This document shows positions 42,432 through 53,415 of a DNA stretch of 64,000 nt, piece by piece. This DNA is from Diplodia intermedia. Lineage: Eukaryota > Ascomycota > Dothideomycetes > Botryosphaeriales > Botryosphaeriaceae. Location: positions 62,001-126,000 of the forward strand of contig JAKEKT010000053.1 of NCBI GenBank assembly GCA_021495925.1. Reading direction: 5' to 3'. Position numbers and translations under genes: made by a program. The notes beneath the pieces were generated by a model. It did not search any database. It worked only from the letters and a program-made list of their open reading frames with translations, and was not told the origin of the DNA. Position 1 is the first letter of the stretch, and each line of letters opens with the position of its first letter.

Positions 42432-43236
42432 CCGAGTTGCGCTAGTGGTCAGTAAATGACAGTTCACACTTAGTTGTGCTTTGAAGAAAGTTTGATAACG
42501 GCTTGAATAATGATCGTATCGTTCCTTTGGTTTTTCTGGGATTCGATAAATTAGTTCTGGTAAGTCTTTGCCCCAAAAGATCATTTTCTATGTCAAAGGT
42601 GATGCTGTAGGCAACCGATGTAGACCGTAACGTGGTAAATCGCATATTGACTCTGAATAATTCCTACAGTGTGCGCATACATAAGAAATGCAAAATTTCT
42701 GTGCCCATCAACACTGGTTACGTCATTGAGCTCCTTTACGTCGCTATTTCCCGATCAGGTTGTCGTCCGAGCAGCTTGTCAAGTTGAAGGTGAGAGTACT
42801 CCGCTGCTATGCGCGTGCAGCGTGCAGCCGAAGGAACCTTGCACGAGTTGCATCTCCGCTGCTTTTCGCGACCGCATCTTCCAACGCACGCAACATGGCT
42901 TAGAGCAAATTAAGTTGACAAGCATATGTACCTTGCTCCATCCCATCTTTCGCAATCTCAGCGCACCACAAATTGAGGTCTACGTGGACAATCATGTAAG
43001 GAGTGCAGACTGAAACCCCGTGGCGGGTGGCTATTGGCGCATTGTTACCTGCACACATCGGTACCCCGCAGTCTCCTGCAATAAATCGACCGATGAATTT
43101 CGTCGCTTGCGGCATATCAAGGACCCAGCTCTCGTGCACAGCAGTAGATCCAGGAACCACAAATCCAAGCCCAGTCGAAATTCTGTCTCACAAAGGGCGT
43201 GACAAGCCGAACGGTAGACGTTCCGCCTTTTCCAAC
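42432..43236. other. Intergenic
   Basis: No supported gene; short frames only. Confidence 0.4.
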
Positions 43237-44193
43237 ATGTCCGCAACCAACATGGAGTATGGCGTCTTCACTATGCCGTATTGACTTACGCTGACGCTTC
43301 CCATAAGAACCTTCCAAGCTGGAACGTTCAACTTCTACATTGGCCCCGACATGGTTCACTTCATCCTGTACAAGAACCTTGTTTCTCGCTACTCGGAGCC
43401 ACTTGGGAGCATGATGACCAACGGCATGAAGGAGTCCCAAGAAGGTGCTGCTTACCTAGAGCACGTGGATCCAGAGACCTTCTGCCGATTCGCCGAGTTC
43501 ATCCATTCGAGCGACTATAGCGCTGCAGCCCCGATCGAGGACCCTACCCCAGCCCCTGTCGAGGATACCGCTCCACCCCCGGAGGACGATGACTGGGGGG
43601 GATTTGCGCTTTCCTCGCCCAAGAAAAAGAAGAAGAGGAAGTCGAGAGCGATACTGTGGGATGTGCCAGTCATAGACGGTGGAGAGCAACCCCCACCTGT
43701 TTTAGAAGAAGTGTATCAGGAGAGCGCGGCCCAAGACCGGGTCGAGGTGGCAGACAGTCCACCCACATCGCCACCAATGCCACCGCCGCCGCCGCCGCCG
43801 CTACCTTTCCTTGTCGAGCCAGCGCCCGGACTGAACCGTTCGCCAAGCATGAACTACACTCAGACATTTGCCTGCCACATCTCTGTCTATCACTTCGCTG
43901 AGACCTACCTCGTCTGGGGACTCAAGGAGCTGGCCGAACAGAAGCTTTCGGAGGCGCTGGAAGGATTCCAGTGCTTTCCTGAGCGCACGGGAGACATCTG
44001 TCACATCACACGGCTCGTGTACAATCATGAAGATGGAGATACTCATCCGTCGCCATTGCACAGCATCATTTCGGACTACGCTACGAACAATTTCAACACC
44101 TTGACGGCCTCGAAGAACTTCAAGGACCTGCTTGCGGAAGGTGGGTCGTTTCCGCCGGACGTTTGTAGCAAGGTGGCACGCCTCCTGGATTGA
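43237..44193 (+). CDS. BTB/POZ-like protein with Pro-rich insert and basic cluster
   Basis: Two exons: a 20-base first exon 43237-43256 and 43308-44193, with a 51-base intron (GTATGG, branch CTGAC, ATAAG), giving 301 residues. This tiny exon is inferred because it supplies MSATNME, an ATG, and an unbroken lead-in TFQAGTFNFYIGPDMVHFIL to the BTB-like core (YKNLVSRYSEPLGSMMTNG, LEHVDPETFCRFAEFIHSSD). A long insert follows with SSPKKKKKRKSRAI, a strong nuclear-localisation candidate, and Pro9. CHISVYHFAETYLVWGLKEL resumes the BTB C-terminal helices (V...A..Y....L+.LA). An alternative start is ATG 43351. The role is probably nuclear protein interaction. Confidence 0.7.
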
Positions 44194-46348
44194 TATGAGA
44201 TACGTAGTTGTTTCACTTCACCTTGGAGCATGATTATGGGGGTCTGAGAGCCCCTATAGCCATGGCAGGATCCAGTTTCATAGGTACTACTCGCTGGTAA
44301 AGTCATCCACATCAAGTTTGAACTGGAGGGAGTGTGGGGGGTCTACAGAAAGCGCACAGCCTTTTTCTTTCTTGCCATGGATGGAGCGAGAGACGTGTTT
44401 CTAGTATTTATTCCTGTCGAGGTGTACTGCTTGCTCATGGCAGCTGGATTCAGAATCTGTCGCTGTTGGCGTACTGTCAGGGCTGGATAACGGTACGCTG
44501 CCAATTTGTTTCGGGTGCAATTATTTCTCTTTGTTGAGACCTTAATGAATTGACCCGCGAAGTGTTGCGAAACGATAGTGAACTGACATTCAGCCACGTT
44601 CTATTTAGAAGAAGTCTTTGATAAGGAAGAAAAGAAAGTGAAGGAGAAGGCCTGCATTTATAAGAAAGTAGGCCGTGAGAAAACGAGTTTTGCCGAAATG
44701 AGTGAGCTATTGATCCGTACGAATCACAACACGAAGGGACTCCACAGCTACCAGAGACTATCGTACAGCAGAGTGGGACTAAGCCCAATTGGGTCCTACT
44801 ATTCTAGGCAAAATTACTATGTGCAGCTCTCGATCTTCAACACTCTTGACAAAATGCAATCAACCAAAAAGATCTTGCCGGCGAGGTTTGTGATGGGCCA
44901 TGCCACCCTGATTTCGGTGCAAAATCAGCCCCGGAGATCATCAAGAATCTCCAGAAGCTTAATAAGAGTGGCATCGTGGCGTCTGAAAGAAGCCCGATAG
45001 TTACGATATCTCACAACAGCATGCCACTATACGGGACGACTTATTATCCAAGTAACTTCGCCGCATCTCCGTCCCGATTTCGGATGTGTTCGGGGAAAAA
45101 CGTGGTGAGATACGGCCAGACAGGCCGAAGCCCGCGTCCTGCCGGTGGCTTTCAAAGCCATCCCATCTTTCAGACCGACTGACGAAGCCACCACACCATG
45201 GGAATCACGCCACTGACGCAAGACAAGAGTCCACTGTCCCGCGGCAGTGTTTCACTGACATCTAAGCCTTGGTGAACCTCGTATGATGAACTCAATGAGA
45301 GTCTCACCTCAGCCCCATTTCATTTCGGCTATTCGCCAGTTCCATCTTTACTGAATTGGTGTCGATGTCATGCTGCGCACCCTCTTTGAATTACGCGAAC
45401 GGTGGTTGAAAGATCAAGCGACTCCAGACTACCACCCCCCTCAAAACTCTTGGCGCTTTAATGTCCATGCTTGGTAGTGGCGAGCTATTTCTGTAGTGCG
45501 CATAGTGCCTGACCTTTCTTCAGCTACACTGGATGAGGCATTATCTTCCTGCACCTCAGCGCCGTTACCGCAGCGCCCAGCTGAGTTGAGCAAACTATTG
45601 CGCCCCACAGTTCGTATAATTATAGCCACCCAAGCTGCTCGTCACAGGGCTGGTACTTGGCAAGCCAACACAGAATAGCCGTCCCTTTAACATTGTGATC
45701 ATCATACAAGGCGTGCTATCATGGGGTAAGGGCACGGACTCGGGACTGACTCGCAAGCCGGTGATCGACGCCACGCCAAAGCCGGCAGCTTGGCAAGGCT
45801 GAATAGTAGTAGTAGGACACTGTACGAGTCACGGTGCTAACCGACTTGAATAGAGGAAATACTCATTGACAGCGTTACGCCCGCCCGAGCATGGCGAGGT
45901 GTCTTGCCTTTCTCCCCGTCACGACACGATGGATGCCGGAGGCTTGTAGAAAACCACGGCCATATCCACGCAGACATTTGACGCGTATGCACGAAGACAA
46001 ACATGTTGCAATATGAGCGTTGCAGCAGTAGATAGCTTAGTCAGCGAGGAGCAGGGTATATAAGAGACCCACCGGGGCCCCCCCTATTTCTCCTCATGCC
46101 ACTTCTCCAACAGGAGTATCGCCTCGTCTGTTTTATCCATATTTCAACAGAAAAACATGCATTTGGCAACATTAAACAAGGATCGATATCATAACAAAAT
46201 CCATGTACTTGTGACTATGCAAACTGCTCGAATGTGCTAGCAGTCTTGCAATCCACAACGATGCGTAAAAAGATGCCCACACCAGTAGTGGGTGAAATCC
46301 CAGAGAACCTGTCCAGCAGCCGCGGTTGCATCACTCCCACAAATCCAC
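44194..46348. other. Long intergenic region
   Basis: Two kilobases without a supported gene. GGGTATATAAGAG at about 46053-46065 is a perfect TATA context pointing right, followed by a pyrimidine-rich leader, but no coding frame follows before the convergent gene end. An unannotated non-coding transcript is possible. Confidence 0.35.
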
Positions 46349-46830
46349 CTAATAAGGGCAGTTGTCCGGGTCCTCGCACGCGTTCCTTCCCTTCGGGCAA
46401 GGCTTTCCCCAGCCCGTCCTCGTGTCACAGCAATCCGCCTTCTGCACAACGATTGCTGATCAGCATTCTTGCAGCAACCACCTGACTGATGAGAGGGAGA
46501 GAGGTTTTTTTCTCGGGGGAAAAAGGGATGGGGTGGAAGAGGCCCTTACGCATTTGCTACGCGGAATGCCCACGTTGGCGCAGAAGTTCCTCTTCTCGTT
46601 CGGGTCGCGGCACGACTGGCTCTTGGCCTGGCGGAAGCAGGCGTCCTGGCCGACCTTGCCGCCCCAGCAGCAGTTGGGGTCGGTGCTGGTGCCTATCGTG
46701 CACTGGTTTGGAGGAACGCGGTCAGTAAGGGCATCCATCGGGAGGTGGATAGGGGAGGAGGCGGGGCACGAACGGCTGCGGATGCGCTGGCGGCCAGGGC
46801 GAAGGCGATGATGGCGGTGGTGAACTTCAT
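46349..46830 (-). CDS. Small secreted cysteine-rich protein A (effector candidate)
   Basis: Three exons, 46830-46774, 46702-46550 and 46441-46349; introns of 71 bases (GTTCGT, branch CTGAC, CCAG) and 108 bases (GTAAGG, GTGCAG). The product is 100 residues: signal peptide MKFTTAIIAFALAASASA, then a mature part with 12 Cys. The Cys order is C-CC-C-C-C-C-CC-C plus two extra Cys in the tail (NACEDPDNCPY). The last exon starts KADCCDTRTGWGKPCP, which matches protein B (NADCCDIKTGWGRGCP) and follows an intron at the same codon. It is secreted and probably disulfide-stabilised. No match to a named effector or toxin family is claimed. The GTTCGT donor is the weakest point of the model. Confidence 0.75.
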
Positions 46831-46920
46831 TGTTGCTGGGGGTTGGACGTGAATGAGAGGTCTGGAGGATGAACGAATGGTGGTTGTTTGATGATGGTCG
46901 GAGGAGGCAGAAAGTGATAA

Positions 46921-46931
46921 CTTTTATATTT
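46921..46931 (-). promoter_or_regulatory. TATA-like element of secreted protein A
   Basis: The minus strand reads AAATATAAAAG about 90 bases before the start codon of protein A, a typical position for a strong, regulated fungal promoter. Confidence 0.55.
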
Positions 46932-47718
46932 GGACAAACAGCACTCCATGGCTCTTGTATGTCTGATTCAGAAGTTGACGATGTCAGTCCAGCTTGAAAC
47001 GGTGTTCTGGCTTGAGGATGCCTATACGAGCTAGGCATATTTGCTATAGAGCCCGAAGGAACGGGTACGATCGCTAGCGCGCGATCTGACATAGATGGCG
47101 TATAAATCTAAGCGCCAAAAGGGAAGAGAAAAGAGGGGTAGGGCTCTTAGCGTAAAGTATGTTCCCGATCTAAAGGTTGGTAATACGATGAATCGGGCCG
47201 ATCCCTTGGGCTTCCACAACACCTTATCCTTACCGACAGGTACACTACTTGAAAACAACCACAACAAATAGCACACCCCGGATATTGCCTATTGCACTTT
47301 CGCTAGGAAAGATATGTCTTACAGCTGAATCATTTCAACTTTTTGTGGTAGCATCGCAGACTGTCACTGTAGATATTGCTGAGGTTGTTACCGGATGAAT
47401 GCGTCTGGCGTCCTGGCATCAGCCCTCCTGGTGCTATTCTTGTTCCTGGAGTGGCGCAGTTCCGTAGGGCTGTGAGGCTGGAATAGAGGTCGTCGCTCCC
47501 CATTCTGATCCCTGCTGAACCCGAATTGTTCGGATTATTTCGAAGGAGCCGTTAGCGCCCTCCCAACGTCAGTCATGGGTTGAGATTATCGCCATGTCCC
47601 GCCCAGAAGGTTGCTCCCCTGCCGATCCTTGGCTCGAGCAATCCATACCCTCTGATCAAAGCGGTTGACTCGCCTACATCGTCCATGACTTTGTAGTCTG
47701 ATCCCATAGAGCAGCGCT

Positions 47719-47730
47719 GGATATAAATAC
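47719..47730 (+). promoter_or_regulatory. TATA box of secreted protein B
   Basis: GGATATAAATAC lies ~110 bases before ATG 47835, followed by a CT-rich leader (CTCTCTTCTCTCCC type). Both features suit a highly expressed or inducible gene. Confidence 0.65.
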
Positions 47731-47834
47731 GGCTCGTTGACACTTCTTCATCACATCATCGCTTTCACTCTCTTCTCTCCCACCAAACCTCACTCATTCC
47801 AACATCAAACACTACACTCACTTCACACGCAACC

Positions 47835-48230
47835 ATGCACTTCACCGCATTCTTCACTTTCGCCCTGCTCGGCGCTGCCGCCGCTTCGCCCGTTCTCGAG
47901 GCGCGCCAGAAGGATGGCGATGTACGCTTCCAACTCCTCAACCATTCACCCCGCCACATGTTAATCAAGGACCACAGTGCACCGAGAAATACAACTGCTG
48001 CTTCTCCTCCAGGGCTGCATGCAACAGGCAGCTTGGAAGCGGCGCCAACTTCTTGACTGCCCAGATCTACTGCCCTACTTACAAGTACTGCAAAGACTTC
48101 GGCATTACCCGCAAGCAATGCGTAAGTCAATCTGCCCGAATTTCTTTCCAAACACATACTGACGCGATGCTAGAACGCCGATTGCTGCGACATCAAGACT
48201 GGTTGGGGTCGTGGCTGCCCTGGCAAATAG
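47835..48230 (+). CDS. Small secreted cysteine-rich protein B (effector candidate)
   Basis: Three exons, 47835-47921, 47978-48121 and 48174-48230; introns of 56 bases (GTACGC, ACAG) and 52 bases (GTAAGT, branch CTGAC, CTAG). The product is 95 residues: signal peptide MHFTAFFTFALLGAAAAS, a short pro-like stretch ending EARQKDGD, then ten Cys in the order C-CC-C-C-C-C-CC-C. FGITRKQC followed by NADCCDIKTGWGRGC is shared with protein A. It is divergent from A across 1.0 kb, so the pair may share regulation or derive from an inverted duplication. Function unknown; host interaction or antimicrobial activity are possibilities only. The model is supported by all joins keeping frame and by homology with A. 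Confidence 0.85.
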
Positions 48231-49349
48231 ATGGGGCAACGTGGCGCTGCTGAGGACATGGGTTGAAATAAAACCATCGAGTCTGCAGTGTGCGTTTGTT
48301 GTTGTAATGGAGAGTACCGGCACCACTTTGTTGTTACACAGTGCTAGATGCTATAATACTACGAAGCCTCCGCAATTGATGGTGCATGAACCGACAAATA
48401 CGTGAATGCAATTACAGTTCCTTGTAAGGATGTGTGTACGTTTTGCTACTATTGGGCCGCGGAACAACTTCAGTATCAGTGCACATGGTCATGGTAAAGC
48501 AGTGTTCCGGAACAGCTAACAGTATTCACTCCCCACGGTTGTTTTTTTTTTTTTTTTTTTTTTAGAATTTATCCCACGTTTACACCGCAGGAGAGAATAT
48601 GAGTGAAGATATGCTGTATACGATACTACATCAGACACATCGTTACACTTTACTACTTCACCCCGAACGTAGACTACACAACCAAGCCCGACAATCCCAG
48701 TGGTGTATGAGAGGAAATATGGCACCATAGAGCCTCAGCCTGCATCTATCAATCGGGGTTTCAATGGACAATGCGTATAATCTTTCCAATCGAGAGAGTT
48801 GGGCAATCCACACGCAGCGTTCGCGAGCAGTGGGCCAATTTTGCGGCCAACTTCCTAGAGGAAGACACATCTATTAGCCTGAGTGGCTGGCTGTTTGTAC
48901 AAGTTCGCCTGGGAGTCGTAGTGCAAGCCAATTGGAAAATTGATCAGTTGATGTGGGACGAATAAGAATGACGTAGTGACTCAATTTGCCGCAGGTGCAC
49001 AAATCAGCGGCTGCATCAACAACGCGCGGAAGGCGAGCAAAGTATAGTGCGTTCTTCAAATTGTAGCCGCTGCGGTTTGGAGTGGCTGTGATGGGCTTGA
49101 TGCTGTTATTATCTGCAGTACGACTCCTGATATACTCATACCTGGCGCTACTGTCAATGGGGGGCAGTTTTAGGGCAAGTGGATATTTAACAATAATGAA
49201 AATACGTAGGCGGACTTTCAGAGTAACTTATCACTTGCACATTTCATTTGATATTGAGCTTGGCACGAGAAAGACACTCACATGATCACTGTATCGGACA
49301 TCAACTTTTTCTCCTTCCACTAAAGCGCTGGAAGGGCTACGCTGTAATG
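48231..49349. other. Intergenic with T22 tract
   Basis: Contains an uninterrupted run of 22 T at 48542-48563. No gene supported. Confidence 0.5.
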
Positions 49350-50624
49350 CTACTCTTTCAGCTCCCTCGCTTGAGTAGATGGCGGCACTTCCCAGTTGCT
49401 CTTCTCAGGCGCCGTCTCCACCACGCCATCAGCCTCACTCCGGGAGCTTGACTCCCGATCAGCGGTCCGCTCCGCATCTTCGGCCATCGGCGCCACTTTG
49501 CCATGCTTCTCTTTGTAGCGCATGTACACGAAAGCCACAATAACAACAAGCCAGTACAGATTGTACGACAACACCGATCCGTATGTTGCCGAGTTCTGCC
49601 ATCCGAGAATGGCATTGAATATGCCCCAGCCACCGCCGCCGTTCAACTCTGGATTGCAGCAGTTAACATGCCAGACACTCTGCCGGATATCGTATGACCC
49701 AGGCCCAGAACCAGTCTCAGAGGCATCGCCACCAATGACGTGGTTCCAAGTGTTGTTTTCAAAGTACCACACAGCCCTGGAGAAGAGTCCAGCGGCGACA
49801 AGGTAGAGGAAGCAGGTGGATATGATGAGGAAAATCTGGAGCTTAGTCGAGTTCCCACCACTGCAAACTGCATCAGATGCGCATTTCAACGGACGAGAGA
49901 GAAGCAGTCGAGCTTACCGGTACAGGATGTAGCCCACCGCGCAGCCAGCAGCCAAGCCGCAAATGACGGCAAGCGGAAACGCGGTGGCGGGAAGGCCGAG
50001 ACTGACGCCGCCGACGTAAACGACAGCCTCCAGACCCTCGCGCAGCACGGTGACGAACGGCAGCAGGAACATGGCGTACTTCTCCGCCCACCGCTTGAAG
50101 CGGGTGCGGGCATTCTCTGCGCCGCTCGCCGTCGTCTTCGGCTCCAATGCCTGCGTCAGCTTCACGCGCCACTTGGCTTGCAGCTTGTTCACGCGGAGCA
50201 GTGCGGCGCCCATGATGGAGATGATGAGCGAGGCGACGATGCCGAAGACGCCCTCCCAGATGTCTTCGGTGGAGGCGAAGTGGTCCTTGCCGTAGCCGTA
50301 GAAGGCGCCGATCATGCCCGCGCCGATGCACAGGCAGATGAAGAGGCCGAGGGCGACGCCGAGCCAGACCTGCGGGCCGTTGGTGGGTGCTGATGGGCGT
50401 GGGAGGATGCGCTTACCTGTTTAAGAAGCTTCTTGTATGTTGCGGCGTCTCCCTCGGCTCCCAGGGTTTGCTTCAGGAACGCCAGCAAGACTGAAATGAC
50501 GATGACGGTCTCGAGACATTCTCGAAACACGATGAAGAAGACTGGGGCGATGTTGGTTTCGATCGGCGGATGCCGGGGTGGGAGAGGCATACTTACCTGG
50601 AACAGCGAAAACGTTGACTGTCAT
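49350..50624 (-). CDS. ftr1: High-affinity iron permease (Ftr1 family)
   Basis: Four exons, 50624-50597, 50541-50417, 50369-49918 and 49860-49350, with introns of 55, 47 and 57 bases; 371 residues. MTVNVFAVPVFFIVFRECLE opens the first helix with the RECLE iron-binding motif, and LREGLEAVVYVGGVSLGLPA carries the second (REGLE). Seven hydrophobic segments are readable, including GVFGIVASLIISIMGAALL and VLSYNLYWLVVIVAFVYM; the C-terminal tail is acidic and Ser-rich. Ftr1 imports Fe(III) produced by a partner multicopper ferroxidase in the plasma membrane. That partner lies divergently 675 bases away, with shared GATA-type sites. The length is as usual for the family. All joins keep frame, so the gene is intact. 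Confidence 0.95.
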
Positions 50625-50747
50625 GTTTGCAGATGGAAGCGAAGGAATCGCTTGCGGCAAGCAAGCTGAGAAGGCCAGAAGGGACTCCGCCGTTCAAATG
50701 CTGTGCTGCAGTGGCATGTTCCGAGGACGCGATGGACACACTTTGTC

Positions 50748-50756
50748 TTATCAGAT
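50748..50756 (-). promoter_or_regulatory. GATA-factor site (ATCTGATAA) in the iron-uptake promoter
   Basis: The minus strand reads ATCTGATAA, a full match to ATCWGATAA, the site bound by SreA/Sre1-type iron-responsive GATA repressors. It lies 124 bases upstream of the ftr1 start codon. Confidence 0.7.
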
Positions 50757-51033
50757 GACTCGGGAAGCCGACTTCGGCCGCGGATCGGGCCAATCATTGG
50801 GCCCAAGGCAGACACGGGATACCGGAGATAGGGAAGGTGGTGTATTACTTGGTGGGGTCACAACCTTGTCAAAGCTTATTCCGGCCGACCCATGCGCGTG
50901 GGCTGAGGCTTGATAGGATCAAGCCTGCGCCCCAAGCTTTGCTGACCCCACCTCCGTCCGGGGGGCGTGTTGCAACTGGCCAGAAACGTTTCACCACGGG
51001 ACGATCTCCGCCTTGTCTCTGCCTTGCATGAAT

Positions 51034-51041
51034 CTTATCAG
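51034..51041 (-). promoter_or_regulatory. GATA-factor site (CTGATAAG) in the iron-uptake promoter
   Basis: Minus-strand CTGATAAG, an HGATAR match, 259 bases upstream of the fet3 start. It is in the first of two related ~28-base blocks (ATCTTATCAGTTC, then CGTGTTCG). Confidence 0.6.
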
Positions 51042-51077
51042 TTCCATCTAACGTGTTCGACAGGGCCATGGGCAAAT

Positions 51078-51085
51078 CTTATCAG
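51078..51085 (-). promoter_or_regulatory. GATA-factor site (CTGATAAG), duplicated copy
   Basis: A second CTGATAAG 44 bases after the previous one, embedded in a near-copy of the same ~28-base block (ATCTTATCAGTTC, then CGTGTTCG), so the site was probably duplicated in tandem. Confidence 0.6.
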
Positions 51086-51299
51086 TTCATCTGTCGTGTT
51101 CGCCGGCGGCCTGGCTTGACCGGGGTTCGCGTCTACCAACCATATTCTGCCGTCGCAGTCACCAAAAGGCGGCCATTTGAAACCAGTCACACCGGCATTT
51201 CCGTGGGTGGATGCAAAAAAGCCGTCGGACGCGCCCCGGGTTCTCACAAAGCGCTCGTGAGCCCACCTCGCTGCACCGCTGCGACCACCCCCACCCACC

Positions 51300-53415
51300 A
51301 TGGCTTCGCTCCATTCTCTGCTGGCACTGCTGGCGAGCTCTCTTGCCAGCGCAGCCACGGTCAACCTCGACTGGAATGTCACGTGGACCACGGCTAACCC
51401 CGATGGGATGATGGAGCGACCCGTGATCGGCATAAACGGTAACATACTCCAAACCACAGGTTGGCATTGCAAGCTCACTTTCCACCAGGACAGTGGCCGC
51501 CGCCAGTGCTCAATTTCACCAAAGGTGATCGGATTATCACGAGGCTGACCAATGGGCTTGGAAACGAGACAACCAGTCTGCACTTCCACGGCTTCTACCA
51601 GAATGGCACAAACAGCATGGACGGCCCGCCAGGCGTCGTCGCGTGTGAAATCTCTCCCGGCTCCACCTTCATATACAACTTCACAGTACGTCTGAGATGC
51701 GAGACTCGGAAAAGCTAGCTCTGACGATCAGCAGGCCGACCAGGTGGGCACGTACTGGTACCACTCGCACACGAAAGGCCAGTATCCCGACGGTTTCAGA
51801 CAGGCCCTCATCATCCAGGACCCCGACAGCCCCTACGCCGGCCAGTATGACGACGAATTCATCATCAGCTTGTCCGATTGGTATCACGATCAGATGCCAG
51901 GACTCCTCAAGCAGTTCATCAGCGTCTCGAACCCCACCGGCGCCGAGCCCGTCCCTAAAGCCGCCCTCATTAATGATACTTCGGACTTTACCCTCGCTGT
52001 CGAGCCGGGAAAGACTTATCTCGTGCACCTGGCAAATGTCGGTGCTTTTGCCGGCCAGTATTTCTGGGTCGAAGGCCATACCATGAGGATTGTTGAGGTG
52101 GACGGCATCTGGACCGAGGCGGCTGAGGCAGACATGATCTACATTGCAAGTGCCCAGCGCTACGCCGTCCTTCTTACCACCAAGAACGACACAAGCGCAA
52201 ATTTCCCGATTGTTGCCAGCATGGATACTGTAAGTTGATATTGGATCACGTGCCCAAACGAAACCCCTGACACTTCCTCAGACCTTGTTCGACACCCTCC
52301 CGGATGACCTGAACTGGAACGCTACCGGCTGGCTCGTCTACGACGACTCGAAAGACAAGCCAAGCCCAGCCATCCTCGACGAGCTGGATCCCTACGACGA
52401 CTTCAACCTGACACCCACCGATGGTCTCGAGCTCTACGACGAAGCAGACTACACCATCACCCTCGACCTCACGATGGACAACCTCGGCGACGGCGCCAAC
52501 TAGTACGCACCCAAGCCCCTCCCTTCCTCTGCTCCCCCACTAACTTCCCCTCTCCTCCCCCCCACAGCGCCTTCTTCAACGACATCACCTACACACGTCC
52601 CAAAGTCCCCACACTCTACAGCGTCCTCACCACCGGCGCCGCCGCCTCCAACGCCACCGTCTACGGCCACGACACCAACCCGTTCGTCCTCCCGCACAAC
52701 GCCATCATCGACATCGTCCTCAACAACGACGACACGGGCCGCCACCCCTTCCACCTGCACGGCCAGTAAGTCTCGCGTCATCCCACCCCACCGCACCCTC
52801 CATCCGTCCACAATCTCACCTCCCCCCAGCGCCTTCCAAATCATCCACCGCAGCGCCGAGAACGGCGGGCACTACACCCCGGCCGCGGCCTCCCTCTCCC
52901 CCCGCCCCACCCCCGCGCGCCGCGACACGGTCCTCGTGTACCCCTCCGGCAACTTCGTGATCCGCTTCCGTGCCGACAACCCGGGCGTGTGGCTGTTCCA
53001 CTGCCACATCGAGTGGCACATGGCGAGCGGGCTGGCGGCGACGCTGGTCGAGGCGCCGCTGGCGCTGCAGCAGAGCGGGCTGGTGGTTCCAGATAACCAC
53101 TACGACGTGTGCGACGCCGCTGGCGTGCTGACGGCGGGGAACGCGGCGGGGAATGCGCGGGATGTGTATGATTTGAAGGGGGAGAATCGCATGCTGGCAA
53201 GACTGCCTGGGGGGTTTACGGCGGGGGGCGTTGTGGCGTTGGTGTTTAGTTGTGTGGCGGGGGGCGTGGGGATGGGGGCGGTTGCTTGGTGAGTTTTTTT
53301 GTTTTTTCTTTGCTGCTTTTTTTTTGACGCTGGTCTTGGGTGCGCTGGGGGCTTGGCTGGGGGCGTTGAGGCTGACTGTTGTTGCAGGTATGGTGCTGCT
53401 CCGATTACTCAATGA
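51300..53415 (+). CDS. fet3: Iron-transport multicopper ferroxidase (Fet3 family)
   Basis: Seven exons: 51300-51438, 51489-51685, 51735-52229, 52282-52502, 52568-52765, 52830-53288 and 53388-53415; introns of 50-99 bases all keep frame; 578 residues. Signal peptide MASLHSLLALLASSLASAAT; copper motifs TTSLHFHGFYQNG, GTYWYHSHTKGQY, RHPFHLHGHAFQI and WLFHCHIEWHMASGL supply the type 1, 2 and 3 ligands. A C-terminal helix (GGVVALVFSCVAGGVGMGAV) anchors it, and the last exon adds YGAAPITQ. Fet3 oxidises Fe(II) to Fe(III) for the permease next door. The intron before exon 2 ends at CACCAG; this gives GINGQWPPPVLNF, the family motif. The cytosolic tail is short compared with most relatives. Confidence 0.95.

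Noticed and set aside
49740..50393. Plus-strand 217-codon frame.
   Set aside because: It is the antisense shadow of the iron permease exons.
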